Part shown: positions 10,503-22,080 of the stretch, piece after piece
Numbering within the stretch: position 1 is the stretch's first letter
How the letters are laid out: each line of letters starts with the position of its first letter
NCBI RefSeq assembly: GCF_024166365.1
Contig: NC_064839.1
Span: forward strand, 20,136,878 to 20,200,877
Direction of reading: 5' to 3'
DNA from: Elephas maximus indicus
Lineage: Eukaryota > Chordata > Mammalia > Proboscidea > Elephantidae
DNA: 64,000 bases
Made by a program: the position numbers and the translations under genes
The notes under the pieces: generated by a model
Databases searched by the model: none
What the model was told of the DNA's origin: nothing
What the model saw: only the letters and a program-made list of their open reading frames with translations

Positions 10503-12210
10503 CTAAGATAAAACAAAACAATAAAAACCAGAAAATAACAAATGTTGGCAAGGATGAACGGAAACTTAAATGCTAATCCATTGCTGGTGGGAATGCAAAA
10601 TGGTGCAGCCATTGGGGAAAACAGTGTGGCGTTTTCTCAAAAACGTAAAAATAGAACTACCATATGATCCAGCAACTCCACTCCTAGGAATACACACAAA
10701 AGACTTGAAAGCACAGACTCAAACAGAGACTTGTACAATTTATTGTAGCACTCTTCACAGAAGCCAAGAGGTGGGAACAATAGAAATGCCATACGATCCA
10801 GCAATTCCACTCCTAGGATTCGCCATGGCAAAAAGGTGTAAATAACCTAAGTGCCTATCAACAGATAAATGGATAAACAAATTATGGTACATACACAGAA
10901 TGGAATACTGTGCAACATTAAAGAACAGTGATGAATCTGCGAGACATCTCACAACATGGATGAATCTGGAGGGCATTATGTTGAGTGAAATAAGTCAATC
11001 ACAAAAGAAAAAATATTGCATGAGACCACTATCATAAATACTCAAGAAAAGGTTTACACACAGGAAAAAGCAATCTTTGGTGGTTACGAAGGAGTGGAGG
11101 GGTGGGAGGGGAAATCACTAACTAGATAGTAGACGTGTTAACTTTGGTGAAGGGACCCAAAAAAAAAACCAAACCAAACCCACTGCTGTTGAGTTGATTC
11201 TGACTCATAGTAACCCTACAGGACAGAGTAGAACTGCCTGATAGAGTTTCCAAGGAGCTCCTGGTGGATTTGAGCTGCTGATCTCTTGGTTAGCAGCCGT
11301 AGCACTAAACCACTATGCCACCAGGGTTGAAGAGAAAGACAATAAATACACAAGTCAGCACAACTTGATCAAGGCAAACTCACAGAAGCTTCTTAGACAC
11401 ATGCAAACAACTTGAGGGACTCAGTTACTGGGGCTGAGGGCTGGGGACCATAATCTTGGGGGACATCTAAGTCAATTGGCATAACATGGTTCATAAGAAA
11501 ATGTTCTACATCCTATTCTGGTGAGTAGCGTCTCAGGTCTTAAAAGCTTGCGAGCAGCCATCTAAGATACATCTATTGGTCCCATCTCATCTTGCACAGA
11601 GGAGGATGATAAAAGCCAAAGACACAAGGAAAATATTAATCCAAAGGACTAAAGGACCACATGAACCACAGCCTCCACCAGCCTGAGCCCAGAACAACTA
11701 GATGGTGCCGAGCTACCACCACCAACCACTCTGACAGGGATCACAATAGAAGGTCCTGGACAGAGCTGGAGAAAAATGTAAAACAAAATTCAAATTCACG
11801 CAAAAAAGACCAGGCTTAATGGTCTGACAGAGAGTGGAGGAACCCCTGAGACTATGGCCCCCTGACACCCAAGTAAGTCGGAACAAAGCCACTCCTGAAA
11901 TCCATCTTTCAGCCAAAGATTAGGAAGACCCATAAAAGAAACAATAATACACAAGTAACATGCTTCTCAGTTCAATCAAGTATACGAGACCAAACGGGCA
12001 ACACCTGCCCCAAAACAAAGACGAAATGGCACTAAAAGCCAGGAAACCTGGACGAATGCACACGGGGAACCAGGGGTGGAAAGGGGGAGAGTGCTGACAC
12101 ATTGTGCGGCTTGCAACCAATGTCATGAAACAATTTGTGTATAAATTTTTGAATGAAAAATTAATTTGTGCCGTAAACTTTCACCCAAAGCACAATTAAA
12201 AAAGAAAAAA
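10503..12210 (+). mobile_element. Afrotherian L1: ORF2 end and long 3' UTR, resumed after the provirus
   Basis: Continues the L1 begun at 3738. ORF2-end wording is followed from about 11035 by the elephant-type 3' UTR (for example ttaaaagcttgcgagcagcc at about 11539), ending in acccaaagcacaattaaaaa (12185-12204). An AfroSINE interrupts it at 11159-11328. Bases 10765-10836 contain a partial second copy of the 10651-10700 text. Confidence 0.85.
11159..11328 (-). repeat. AfroSINE, antisense, inside L1 3' UTR
   Basis: The A-run at its left end is the complement of the tail. The RTE-like tail (gagttgattctgactcatag) and the tRNA-like head (gttagcagccgtagc ... ccagggtt) are both present. Flanks gaagggac and gaagagaa suggest a decayed duplication. 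Confidence 0.92.
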
Positions 12211-12345
12211 GGTAGAAACAACCTAAACGCCCATCAACAGATGAATGCATAAACAAAATATGAAACGTACATACACTAGAATACAACTCAGCCTGTAGGA
12301 GAAGTGAAGTCTTGATACATGCTATAGTTACTTCACTGGAAAAGG
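12211..12345 (+). mobile_element. L1M 3' fragment
   Basis: Short diverged text of the type gtagaaacaacctaaacgcc, an L1 ORF2-end/3' UTR segment. It overlaps in content with 10841-10950 and is therefore a separate copy. Confidence 0.6.
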
Positions 12346-12598
12346 CAAAAGAAGCAAAGATATAAAAATTAGCTTACTGTTTCCTCAGCTTTCATAATGG
12401 CTGACTTGGTGTGCCACTGTCATGTTAAATTAAGAAAAGTCTTAACACAAAAGAATGTTTTGGGAAGGCCACTGGAGCTGGTATCTAAAGAAGTTATTGT
12501 AGCACCAAGATAATAAACAGGAACGAAGGAAACGTACTCTGGCGAACTAAAAATGAGTAGGAGATTGACATGTAGGAGATGCTCAGGTGAGTATCAAT
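12346..12598. other. Unclassified non-coding sequence
   Basis: No coding signal or confidently recognised repeat. Confidence 0.4.
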
Positions 12599-12610
12599 GT
12601 GAACGGAATA

Positions 12611-12782
12611 ACCAAAAAAAACAACCTAACCTGTTGCCGTCGAGTTGATTCCGACTCATAGGGACTCTATAGGACAGAGTAGAACTGCCCCATAGAGTTT
12701 CCAAGGAGCGTCTGGTGGATTCAAACTGCTGACCTTTTGGTTAGCAGCCGTAGCACTTAACCACTACACTACCAGGGTTTCC
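12611..12782 (-). repeat. AfroSINE, antisense, with 12-bp TSD
   Basis: A complete short-type AfroSINE. Flanking duplications gtgaacggaata (12599-12610) and gtgaacagaata (12783-12794) differ at one base. Confidence 0.95.
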
Positions 12783-13022
12783 GTGAACAGAATAGATGAC
12801 AGAATTAAAAGATCAAGATGTTAAATCTGATTAAAAAAAACAAATGGTGTTTAGAGTGAAGACAGAGGTGATGCTCCTACAGGGATGAAAAAGGTGAATC
12901 TCGGTAATTCTTGAAAAGGGGCAAAAAGCAGAAGAAAGGCCACAAGGTGTCTAGCACAAAAGAGGCCATATTCTAAGTTTGACAGCACCAGATTTTATCT
13001 GATTATTTGTATATTAATCAAT

Positions 13023-13188
13023 GAGCCCTGGCGGTGCAATGGTTAAGAACGTGGCTGCTAACCAAAAAGGTCGGCAGTTTGAATACACCAGCTGCTTCTT
13101 GGAAACCCTATGAACCAGTTCTACACTGTCCTATTGGGTTGCTATGAGTCAGAATCGACTTGACGACAATGGTTTTTTTTTTTTTTTT
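13023..13188 (+). repeat. AfroSINE, sense
   Basis: Head gagccctggcggtgcaatgg, body, RTE-like tail (gctatgagtcagaatcgact) and a T run ending at 13188. Confidence 0.93.
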
Positions 13189-16100
13189 CTGGTTTTATAT
13201 GGAAAATAAAAAAGGAAGAACAAAAGGTGTAACAACAGCCGAAACCTGGGCCCTGTTTTCCAGGAGTTAGGCTATAGGGTTCAGTCTGTTAGCAACACTT
13301 CGAAATAGAAGTGAAAATTCCATCTTGCAAGATAAAACAGATTAAGATGAGATGTTTTCTAATTGGACATTTTCGGTTTTAAAAACACTTGTCTGTATGG
13401 CTTTGATATCTTTTAGCTTTCTGGTTGACCCTGGAGGTTGTTTATGTTCTGAACAAAGGAGACTTAAAGCTGTGTTTGCTCCCATTCATGGATCTCATTA
13501 GGCATGTTGGCCTATCTATAATAAATCATGGGCTTAGGTTTTCTTTGTGAAGGTAGTCAGAGGCCTTCAGGCATGAGTGAGTTATTACAACGTACTCTCA
13601 GAGTTGGGGATGAATTATCCTGATATTGTCAATTGCTTGATAATTTTGAATCCCCAAAGCTCTCCCTTGGTTGTTTTGTATTGCACAAAGATGACACTTT
13701 ACTCAGGCTTGTTTGCAGACATGATTCGCATTCTGTTGTCTACGGCATAAGGAAATCATTCTAAATTCAGCAAAAGTGCCAGTTTAACTAAAAAAAAAAA
13801 AAAAAAAAGTTATTTTCCATATCCACAAAAATGTTAATCAGATTCTTGTTAGAACATGTGTAAGAACTGGTTTTCATTGTCACAGCTCTTGATGTCAGAT
13901 TACTAAAATAATTTATGTTTTGTTGTGGGAATGTGGGTGCCTGCAAAACCTCCCAAGTCACATGACCACCTCTCAGCCCACACTTTTTCATAACACTTAG
14001 AAATTATTTGTATTTTGTGGTAATGAATGAGTGGCAGGAACAGCAGAATTTCAACATGACCTTTCTTTATTCGATTAAACATATTCTCTATTTATTCTCA
14101 AAAAAAAAAAAACTACTTTAAGCTAAGCAGCAATAAACCATGATAATTTAGAAAACATGTTGAAATTGAGAGTGAAGAGAAATGTTCTCTACATAAACCA
14201 CACTGTAAACCATAAAACTTATTTTTGTCAACTGCTTCTCATGACGGTGGCTGGGAACTTCACATTTCTACTACAGTAGGCAAAAAGCATGGAAGGGACA
14301 CCCTCCCACACACCACATCACATCTCTATACATCCACACTAAAAGCATTACAGCTAAAAGTGCTGGATGTACTGTGTACACTGACACCAAGAGCTGAAAA
14401 GTCACACCAACATTACCTTAAACTGGCTTATCTGTGTAACCAAGGCCACTCCAGGTGTCCTTTTGCCCCCAAGCCACACTTACTGGATCAGGGTTAGCTC
14501 ACCCAGAGAAAATCACTGCGCTGTAATCTAGGAAGTGGGAACTTTTCAACGCACTCTGGTTAAAACAAGCCAAAATAATATCCTCTGCCAAATTATGATA
14601 CACAACTGATGTATCCATAGGATTGTGTTCAACACCACTAATCCACTTCAAGATGTGTTGGCGGTATTTGATTACTTATGAAAATGAGTGGTGTGAAAAT
14701 TTACAATTGTTTGAAGAGGAATATTTTAAAACCAGAAAAGTGATCTTTAATATTATATTACAGTAAACACGAACATGACAGAGACATGGCTAACTTTCTG
14801 ATCTTATCTGAGGTATACGTTCCATACAGTTGACTAGATCCCAGAAGTTTTCTAATACAAACTTCCTCCTTCTACGTAAAGATCCTAAGAAGTTAGCGCA
14901 ATCTGGTTCTTCTCCCTGCAGAAAGGGTATTTAGTTTGGGATGTAATGTTTTAAAACAATAATACAAACCTCCTGGGAGAATACCACAATAAATGTCTCA
15001 AAAACCACTCAGTTAATCTCAGGGTATAATCTGGCTGTTTTAAATTACTGCGGGGAATATTAAGGGCCTTAATGACACCATAGCTGCATAAAGCCAAAGA
15101 AAGCTAGAAAGAGAGGCCAAAAAGATGAGCTCAGAGCCAGCCAAAGTGACAACAAACATGTGGCTGTTTACTAGGATTGGAGAGGTTTAGTCTGCAGATG
15201 TTTGTGGTCTCTAGAAGGTTCCAGAGGAATGAGTTGTTATGAAGGTTTGCAGAGTTTGATGAGAGCAAGATTCTCCTTGGAGATGGCAGGCCCCAGGACA
15301 GCGAGGCCCAATGGTACAGACAGAATTTATAGATTTCTGTGGTCAGATCATACTCTACTGGTCCCACAATGTACATCAACAAATTAATATTGTATGGATG
15401 TCATTTCAAAGCCTCCTAAAGACGAGAGTCATTATTGAAGCCATTAGAGCACAGATGGTTCAAACTATATGCAGATATTCATACTTGCATTTTTGCATTA
15501 TAGCTGCTTTTTTTTTTCCTGTTGAACTGTAATGAATTGTCTCATAATCTATTCCATCTTCTTGCCATTAGCAGACTTTGAATGTTCACAAATAGGAGCA
15601 AAGAACTCATTTTCCAGAGCTTTAATCACACAAAGAGGGAATGCCTAATTCTCTAAATGAAATGGTCTGTGATCACTGAAGCAGAGATTTAATATATCAC
15701 GGCAAATTAGGTAGATTTTAATAAATTACTTATCTCCCTGAATACTTTACATATGCTTAAGAAGGAACATAGCCTGTTTGCAAACACTGAAAACCCACAG
15801 CCTATAAAAATCCTTTGAAGAAAATGACAAATAAAAAAGTAAATTAAAAAATGAAATGCATTATATCCTAGCCCTCTAGAGACAATTCCTTCGCAGCACT
15901 GATTCACGGCTCCATTAAAAATATCAATTAAATCCTTCAGTGAGATTGGGTAAAAGCTAGAAAATGAACTTTCTGAGCTACTTTTCGAGGATCTGGTTAT
16001 CCAGATACACCCAAGCATTGTACAAGCTTGATGTAAATTTAAAAAAAATGATAAAAAGATACTTCTTTCGGGTCTAACTAAGCATATCAGAATTTGAGTC

Positions 16101-16294
16101 GCATTTTTAATAATTTCTTTCTATGTCATAAACTAAGTTTTCAAAATGTAAATTATACGTGTGTATATATATCTGTATCTATATATCTCTTTATATACAC
16201 ACACCCCTGGATCCCATATCACCATTACAAATAAAATAATACGAGTAGGAAGAACTGTAATTTTTAAGAGAGAAGAACAGAAAATCTGCGGTAA
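13189..16294. other. Mostly unique sequence downstream of RPGRIP1L
   Basis: About 3.1 kb without recognised mobile elements apart from A or T runs at 13790-13808 and 14100-14112 and a (ta)-rich patch at 16160-16200. Open reading frames here are short and lack family resemblance. Nothing identified as a gene. Confidence 0.5.
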
Positions 16295-16924
16295 TTTATT
16301 AAGTTGGTGCCACATCTCATTCTTTATATTTAATTGATAGGGATTGCGTGCATCAAAGAAAATGCATACTGAGCTTTAATGTGCATAAAATGGATATTAG
16401 CATTTTAAAGAGGAAGATTAACACATTAATCCAAGTAATTTTCATATATTGCTTCTAATAAAATCTTCACAGTGTAAAACTCTTAATGAGGCTAATCACA
16501 GGCATCCCATTTAGTGGGATGATTAGGGATCACATAAAAGTATTTCTTTTTCATAGATTTTTCTAAGATTTATGCTTTTTGCTTATTAAAAATAAAATGG
16601 GAATTGCATTGCAGTTCTTCATAAGAAAATGTTGAAAATGCAAATAGACTTTCTCAGGCTATCATGTAGGTATAAATTATTGAGAAGGTGTTGGCCATTG
16701 TGGAGAACTTAAATCCTGATGGTTGGCAGTCATGGGAAGTAGGGAACAGAAAAATAAACAAATGAAAAAGTATACAGAACTTAAACACTTCGAAGCCAGG
16801 CCCTCCCTCCCAGTTTCCCATGAATTATAGATTACACATGCCAGTGTAATTACAAAAATCTCATGGCGGAGCTTTCAAGCGCGCATTTACTCAGGAGTGG
16901 GAGAAGTCTCTGGAGCAGTTTCCT
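16295..16924 (-). other. Probable RPGRIP1L 3' UTR with candidate poly(A) signal
   Basis: Sequence after the stop codon is AT-rich and free of recognised repeats. The first canonical AATAAA on the minus strand that I found downstream of the stop is at 16295-16300, about 625 bases away, followed by a T-rich stretch. The true transcript end could lie further left, since mammalian 3' UTRs often use distal signals. Confidence 0.4.
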
Positions 16925-17037
16925 TCAGGTCTCCAAGTCCTCTCTGTATTCCTCGTAGACAGACCGGAGGGCATACAGTGCTTCGACTGTTATCCTCAGC
17001 TTACCAATAGTTTCACCATCTGCTCGGACATCCAAAA
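16925..17037 (-). CDS. RPGRIP1L: RPGRIP1L last coding exon with stop codon
   Basis: The coding part is 113 bp: two bases finish Val, then 37 codons [20 protein letters not shown] to EEYREDLET, and TGA at 16925-16927 (minus strand). Acceptor ttttctcctcag. The protein end (REDLET) corresponds to the RPGRIP1L C terminus, completing the RID domain. Together the nine exons code for 375 residues, close to the expected C-terminal quarter to third of a protein that is about 1,315 residues in human. Nothing suggests truncation. Confidence 0.96.
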
Positions 17038-17486
17038 CTGAGGAGAAAAAGAGCAGTACGTGTTAATATTGTTCAATAGATTGTTCTTCAGATAGGCTAG
17101 CTGAAACAGTAGTTAAAAAAATGAAAATAGCTCTTCAAAAGTCCGAAGTCACTGCCCTCTCAGAAATCTCAAAAACAAAGCTTGTCATGTGTGCATGAAG
17201 AGACACATTTAAAATGTATTGCATAAACATGTCCACACTGTTTGTGGTGCTGAAAAACTAATGATCTAGTCCTGACATTTACCTAGTGAAAAGGGACAGT
17301 GATTCCCACATAGAATCATAATTTTTGAGCTAGTAAGAAATAAAAAGTCTAAAAGGGATCAGGATACTTGGTTCTAACATATAGTGTTAATAACAAATTT
17401 CAGAAAGGCAAGCTGCTGGGCATGATCATAATTTGGAATGGTTATTTATCTTTCTAAGAAAAACATTCTGTTTAAAATAAATCTTA

Positions 17487-18113
17487 TGTGAAACTGGAAA
17501 AAGCTAAGATGGCAGATGCAGGCATCTGAAGGTCTGTGGATGGGCCCTGAGGTTCCATGAACTGATGCTGCTGCAAAGTGGATGTAAACTTTTGAAGGTA
17601 CGTTGGCTTTTCTTGGAAGGGCCACAGCTTCCAGTGATGCTCCGAAGGTAAAACTTTTGACTGAAGCTTTGGACCTACACTGAGCCCAGGGGTGGTGGCT
17701 AGATGGGATGCAGACGCAATAACGGAGACCCCATCCCTCTGTGGACAATGATACTTGCTAGAGACTAAAGGCCAGAACCCTGGACTTCGTAAGTTTAAAA
17801 GCACTTGAGAGTTTCCTGTTTCTATTCCTTGTGGCTTTCCTTGGACTTTAATATGTGTATGTTTCAATTGCAAGAAAATTTATAAGGAAACCTTCCAACA
17901 GAACTTGCTATATAAGCCTTAGGTGAAGACATGAGCAGTCAGGGAGACTGCAGTAACACACACGGCTCCTTAACTCACTTCTCCAAAGTTTTCGCCTCTT
18001 CTCTGGGACTTCTCACTTCTGTGCCTGGCACAGGTCAAAGCAATAAAATCCTGAGCTGACCAATGCCTCATCTTCTGACTCTTTCCCAAAACAAAGACAC
18101 AAGCTTTGTACAG
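17487..18113 (+). mobile_element. Candidate solo LTR in last RPGRIP1L intron
   Basis: Starts tgtgaaactgg, has a TATA-like box tatataagcc at about 17909, an AATAAA at about 18040 and a candidate CA end (aagacaca) at 18105-18110. The spacing of TATA box to poly(A) signal, about 130 bp, resembles an ERV1-type LTR. I could not fix the right boundary or the target duplication. It lies antisense to RPGRIP1L. Confidence 0.4.
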
Positions 18114-19095
18114 CTGTGTATGTCACATCAGTGTGGTCATATGTGGCCTCACGGAATGATAGATGGGTAACTAAACAGAACTGACTGGAAAAAAGATTAA
18201 GAACATAAAGCAGAAATCATTTGGGATATTTCTGCCAGACTCTCTTGGTCCTGGTATCTTTAATAGGGTTTCGGTTAATATTTTAATCCTCTCATCTTTT
18301 TCTTCTGCACCTGTCAAACAAAGTTGTGACCAAATGCTGTGTGGTTAGAGATATGTACACTTTCCCGAAGGTTTTCTCAAGTTTACAAATGAGACTAGGA
18401 ATCAGCCTCCTTCCTCTCTTTATCGCACATAGCCCCGGCATCCCTGATCATGGTTAAAAAAAAAAAAATCTGATTCATAAAGTACAATTCCTTCAGCATG
18501 TTCTACATATATAAAAAGGGGTGGAAAGTAAGGCACTGTTGGGAATCACACCTGGTGAGGTGAAAATCCAGGGGAATACGTTTTGTCAGGAATCTTTTAC
18601 TACACCCTGAATTCTGATGGCAAACCAGTGACCGAAGCTATTTAGAGTTATTTGCAGTGACTACATCACTGGATTTTAACACTGGATTGAAGAGAAGCCT
18701 TAAGAAAGACACTGTAATTGTCACTCAGAATAACCTGCTAAAGCTAAAGTTGCTTTAACTGGAAATAAGGCTTGACAGCATGAGGCTTCCACGAACAACA
18801 TTCAAACACAAACGGCCAAATTTTTATCACACCCTCTACCAACACTAAAAAGTTCCTTGTGAAAGCTCAATTAATTTGTAAAATTTCTGTTATTTCAAAG
18901 GAAGGCAGAAGGGAGGGTGGGGGAGGGATGTGGGGAGAGGCTTCTGGCTTCAACGAAAAGCCAGCTTGAGCTTGCAAAGGATTCAACTCATGTGTGACTT
19001 GATGTCCTTGCAGCCAGTGAAAAGAAGGTTTTAATAAAGAGCTGGGATTCTGGCAAGTGCTGGTTGTACAAATTGAACAATATGTCCTCCTGTAC
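18114..19095. other. RPGRIP1L intron sequence, unclassified
   Basis: No repeat confidently recognised apart from an A-run at about 18457. No coding signal. Confidence 0.4.
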
Positions 19096-19229
19096 CGTCG
19101 ATATCTTGCTCGACGATGTCTCTCCCTTCCAGAAACATGTCAGTTAGGTGGATGTTGGCAATGCCGATGTCCTCACACTCCAGATCCTGCTCCTCCTCTG
19201 GGGGGTCGCTGACCACGGTGAAGCGAAGA
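19096..19229 (-). CDS. RPGRIP1L: RPGRIP1L coding exon H: RID domain core
   Basis: A 134-bp exon: one base completes Ser, 44 codons follow ([20 protein letters not shown], then [20 protein letters not shown] and QDID), and one G opens the next split codon. Acceptor ctgtgtcctcag is strong; the donor is gtacag. The exon is much richer in G+C than the surrounding intron and reads like a typical C2 strand-loop-strand segment. It precedes the last intron, 2,058 bp. Confidence 0.96.
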
Positions 19230-20308
19230 CTGAGGACACAGAATGAACACCGAGAGTCACCGCAAAGTAAGAGCACACCACCACCAAGCAAAACTCCCAC
19301 ATGAGCGTTTATCACCAAGTGTGAAACCTCTAAGTTTCCAATTAGCCCAAGAAAAAGAAAGTGATACTCATTTAGTAAGTTATTATGTGAACTATTAGAA
19401 TTATCACAGGACACCCAACCTTCAGATGAACATTAATTCACTTTTCTAAGAACTGATTAACATTTATCTCTAGAATCACAGAAAATTACTAGGCAAAGAC
19501 AAGGGCCACAATGTTCAGTCGATTACATACTATCTGATCACATTCTGACACATTTACTTTTAATGCTAAAAGGATGAAGTAAATAAAGACCTTGGAGGTA
19601 GGGTCAGCATTTTCTGTCGAAATGCAACAAGGTTTAGTACAACTTTGGAGTTGCTACTAAGCAATTAAACCAAGAGTGTGTATTCTACAAAACGCACGGA
19701 TTACTACGCTCCCTGGGTAGCATTCTGAATCATGTTAGATAAATGTTGTAGCTCTGCCCAACAGCTATATTGAATGTTTGTATTACTTCAGCAATCTTTT
19801 TAACTTTCAATCATCACGTCCAAGTTTTATTTTACTTTTAAACACATAATTGTAGGGCTCTGATGGAACTGATTTGAATTAGTGGCTTGTGTTGGGGCCA
19901 AACACACTTGGATTGACCAAATGACAGGAATTTACTGTTAAGAACTCTTTTGATATGTCTTGGCAGGATAGCTTAAACCATGCATGCTTGTAAACTTTAT
20001 AATTTTAAACTTTGCAAAATGTATCCATTCCAAACCAGAAACAAAAAGAGAAACATAAAAATCTAAGTCTCTGAGAGATCAGGCCTTGAAAAATAATCAA
20101 CAGTAAAATCCTTTCAAAATTCTTTGAGGTAAACAACACGATATTTTTAACTAATTTGCTGAAAATAAATGTTCGACATTCCATCCTTTTACTAAGTTTC
20201 TGCTTTTAGTTAGCAGTACATTTCGATTAGAAAATAGACATTCCTAAGTTGAAATCAAAGTTGACACTTATTTACACGATAAAGATTTATGAACAGTGTA
20301 GGTCCTGG
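19230..20308. other. RPGRIP1L intron, apparently unique
   Basis: AT-rich with no recognised repeat and no coding signal. Confidence 0.4.
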
Positions 20309-20320
20309 CCTGTAAGTGGA

Positions 20321-20526
20321 TAGCCAAACCCAACCCATTGCTGTCGGGTTGATTCCACTCACAGCGACCTCACAGAACACAGCAGAACAGCCCCCTAAGG
20401 CTTCCAAGGCGGAAGTCTTTGCAGAAGCAGACTGCCATATCTTCCTCCCGCAGAGTGGGTGGTGGGTTCAAACCACTGACCTTTCAGTTAGCTGCCAAGC
20501 GCTTTAACCACTGTGCCACCAGGGCT
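20321..20526 (-). repeat. Long-type AfroSINE, antisense, with TSD
   Basis: Includes the extra central segment of the long type (gcagaagcagactgccatat). Flanked by cctgtaagtgg at 20309-20319 and 20527-20537. Confidence 0.93.
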
Positions 20527-20559
20527 CCTGTAAGTGGCTAAGATGCATAAGACAGAAGG

Positions 20560-20800
20560 ATTAAGATGAAGTAGTTAAGAGCATCCATTCTGGGTTCAAA
20601 TTTCTGCTTTTCTACTTATTAGCTTTGTGACTTTGAGCAAATTACTAAACCTCTCTGGTTTCAGTTTTCTTACCTGTGGAATGGGGATAATTATACCTAC
20701 CACATAGGGCTAACGTGAGGACCAAATGAGACGATACATATAAACAGTGCCTGAAACATAGTCAGCACTGAGTAAACGTTTGCTATTTTTATTATATTAC
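20560..20800 (+). repeat. MIR element, sense
   Basis: Contains the MIR core wording (gctttgtgactttgagcaaa; agttttcttacctgtggaat) and the 3' part ending near tatttttatt. Confidence 0.85.
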
Positions 20801-21209
20801 CATTTTCTAGTATTGGTAGAACTGCTTAAGCTTATTTCTAAGGGGAAAGAAAAAGAAGCCATGGGAAAAGCTTGGTTCAACTTAAAACCCAGATTCCCAA
20901 ATTATACACTCACTTTATCACTCAATTAAACACGAATGATGGTGAAAAAAATTACCCTAAAATGAATATGCTTAGAAAAATGGCAAATAAAAGTGATATA
21001 TTTTTACATTATTTTATTTCGTGGTGAGTACACATATAACAACATTTTGCCATTTCAACTTTTTTTATATATATAATTCAGTGACATTAATTACTTTCAT
21101 CATGTTAAAAATGGTATTTCGATGCACATTTTATATCAAGAGACTTACAGAAAAGACAGAGGCTACACAGATTGTAATAATGATGTTAAGTGTTATCCTT
21201 ATACAGTGC
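20801..21209. other. RPGRIP1L intron, unclassified
   Basis: AT-rich; no coding signal or confident repeat. Confidence 0.35.
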
Positions 21210-21261
21210 CTCACATGAGTCAGAATTGACTCAACAGCAATGGGTTTAGTTTTTTTTTTTT
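21210..21261 (+). repeat. AfroSINE 3'-end fragment, sense
   Basis: Only the tail (catgagtcagaattgactca, agcaatgggttt) plus a T run remains. Confidence 0.8.
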
Positions 21262-21488
21262 GGTATCTAAGAATCATGTACACATCAATTTACAAATGCA
21301 GGCTATTACTCCACTGAATGTGTGAAAATTCTGAGGTTAAAAAAAAAAAAACCTTCTAAATGTCAGAGAGAGGGCTAGAAAAAAAAAAAATCTCATTTTA
21401 AATTCTATAGAGAGCAAAATGAGATCACAAAGACCAAATTTAGAAACCATAAAGCTAAGAAGAGAGAACACTCAAATATTTTAAAATC

Positions 21489-21498
21489 CACACCCACC

Positions 21499-21530
<32 letters not shown>
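21489..21530 (+). repeat. (CA)n microsatellite with (CCCA) start
   Basis: A block of (accc)n that turns into about 11 CA units. Confidence 0.97.
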
Positions 21531-21659
21531 GCCTCCCTCCCTTATATCTTACCTGTCAACCTGCCAAAACATGTTCCATGTCCTCAAGAATGTTAGTCTA
21601 GTCTGAGGACCAGGACCTACATGTGAAGTAGGTGCCAAGTAGCCAAGCAGAGATAAATA

Positions 21660-22080
21660 CAGAAAGTGCTACCTCCGTTGCTCCTGCCTCCTGATCCCAC
21701 CTCCCCATCCTGCATCCCTCCACTGCTCCAGCTCCAGCCTTGCTAGCCTCCCCGTCAGGGCCTAGAACACGCCTCTGTATATTCCTCCAGGCCTGGAACT
21801 CCCTCTGCACCAGGATCTTCCTGGGTACCTTGTGACGTGACTGGGCCCTCTTATCCTTCACTAACCAGCTTAAATGTCACCTCCTCAAGATTTGCCTTCC
21901 TTGTTATTTTATATTTTAGCACCTTGTTTAGTTTTCTCCTAATACTTATGAAATATGTAATTGGTTTATTTACTTGTTATTGTTTATCTTCCTCATTAGG
22001 ATATAAACTCCACGAGGGCAGAGAATTTGCCTTGTTCACCATTTTACTCCTGATGCTTTGTATAAATACTTGTTGAATTA
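21660..22080 (+). repeat. L2 LINE 3' region, sense
   Basis: Recognised from taaatgtcacctcctcaaga and from the terminal motif aaactccacgagggcagaga ... aatacttgttgaat. Confidence 0.8.

Noticed and set aside
13189..16294. A second gene downstream of RPGRIP1L
   Set aside because: Only short unconserved open frames; no splice-linked series of family-like exons was found.
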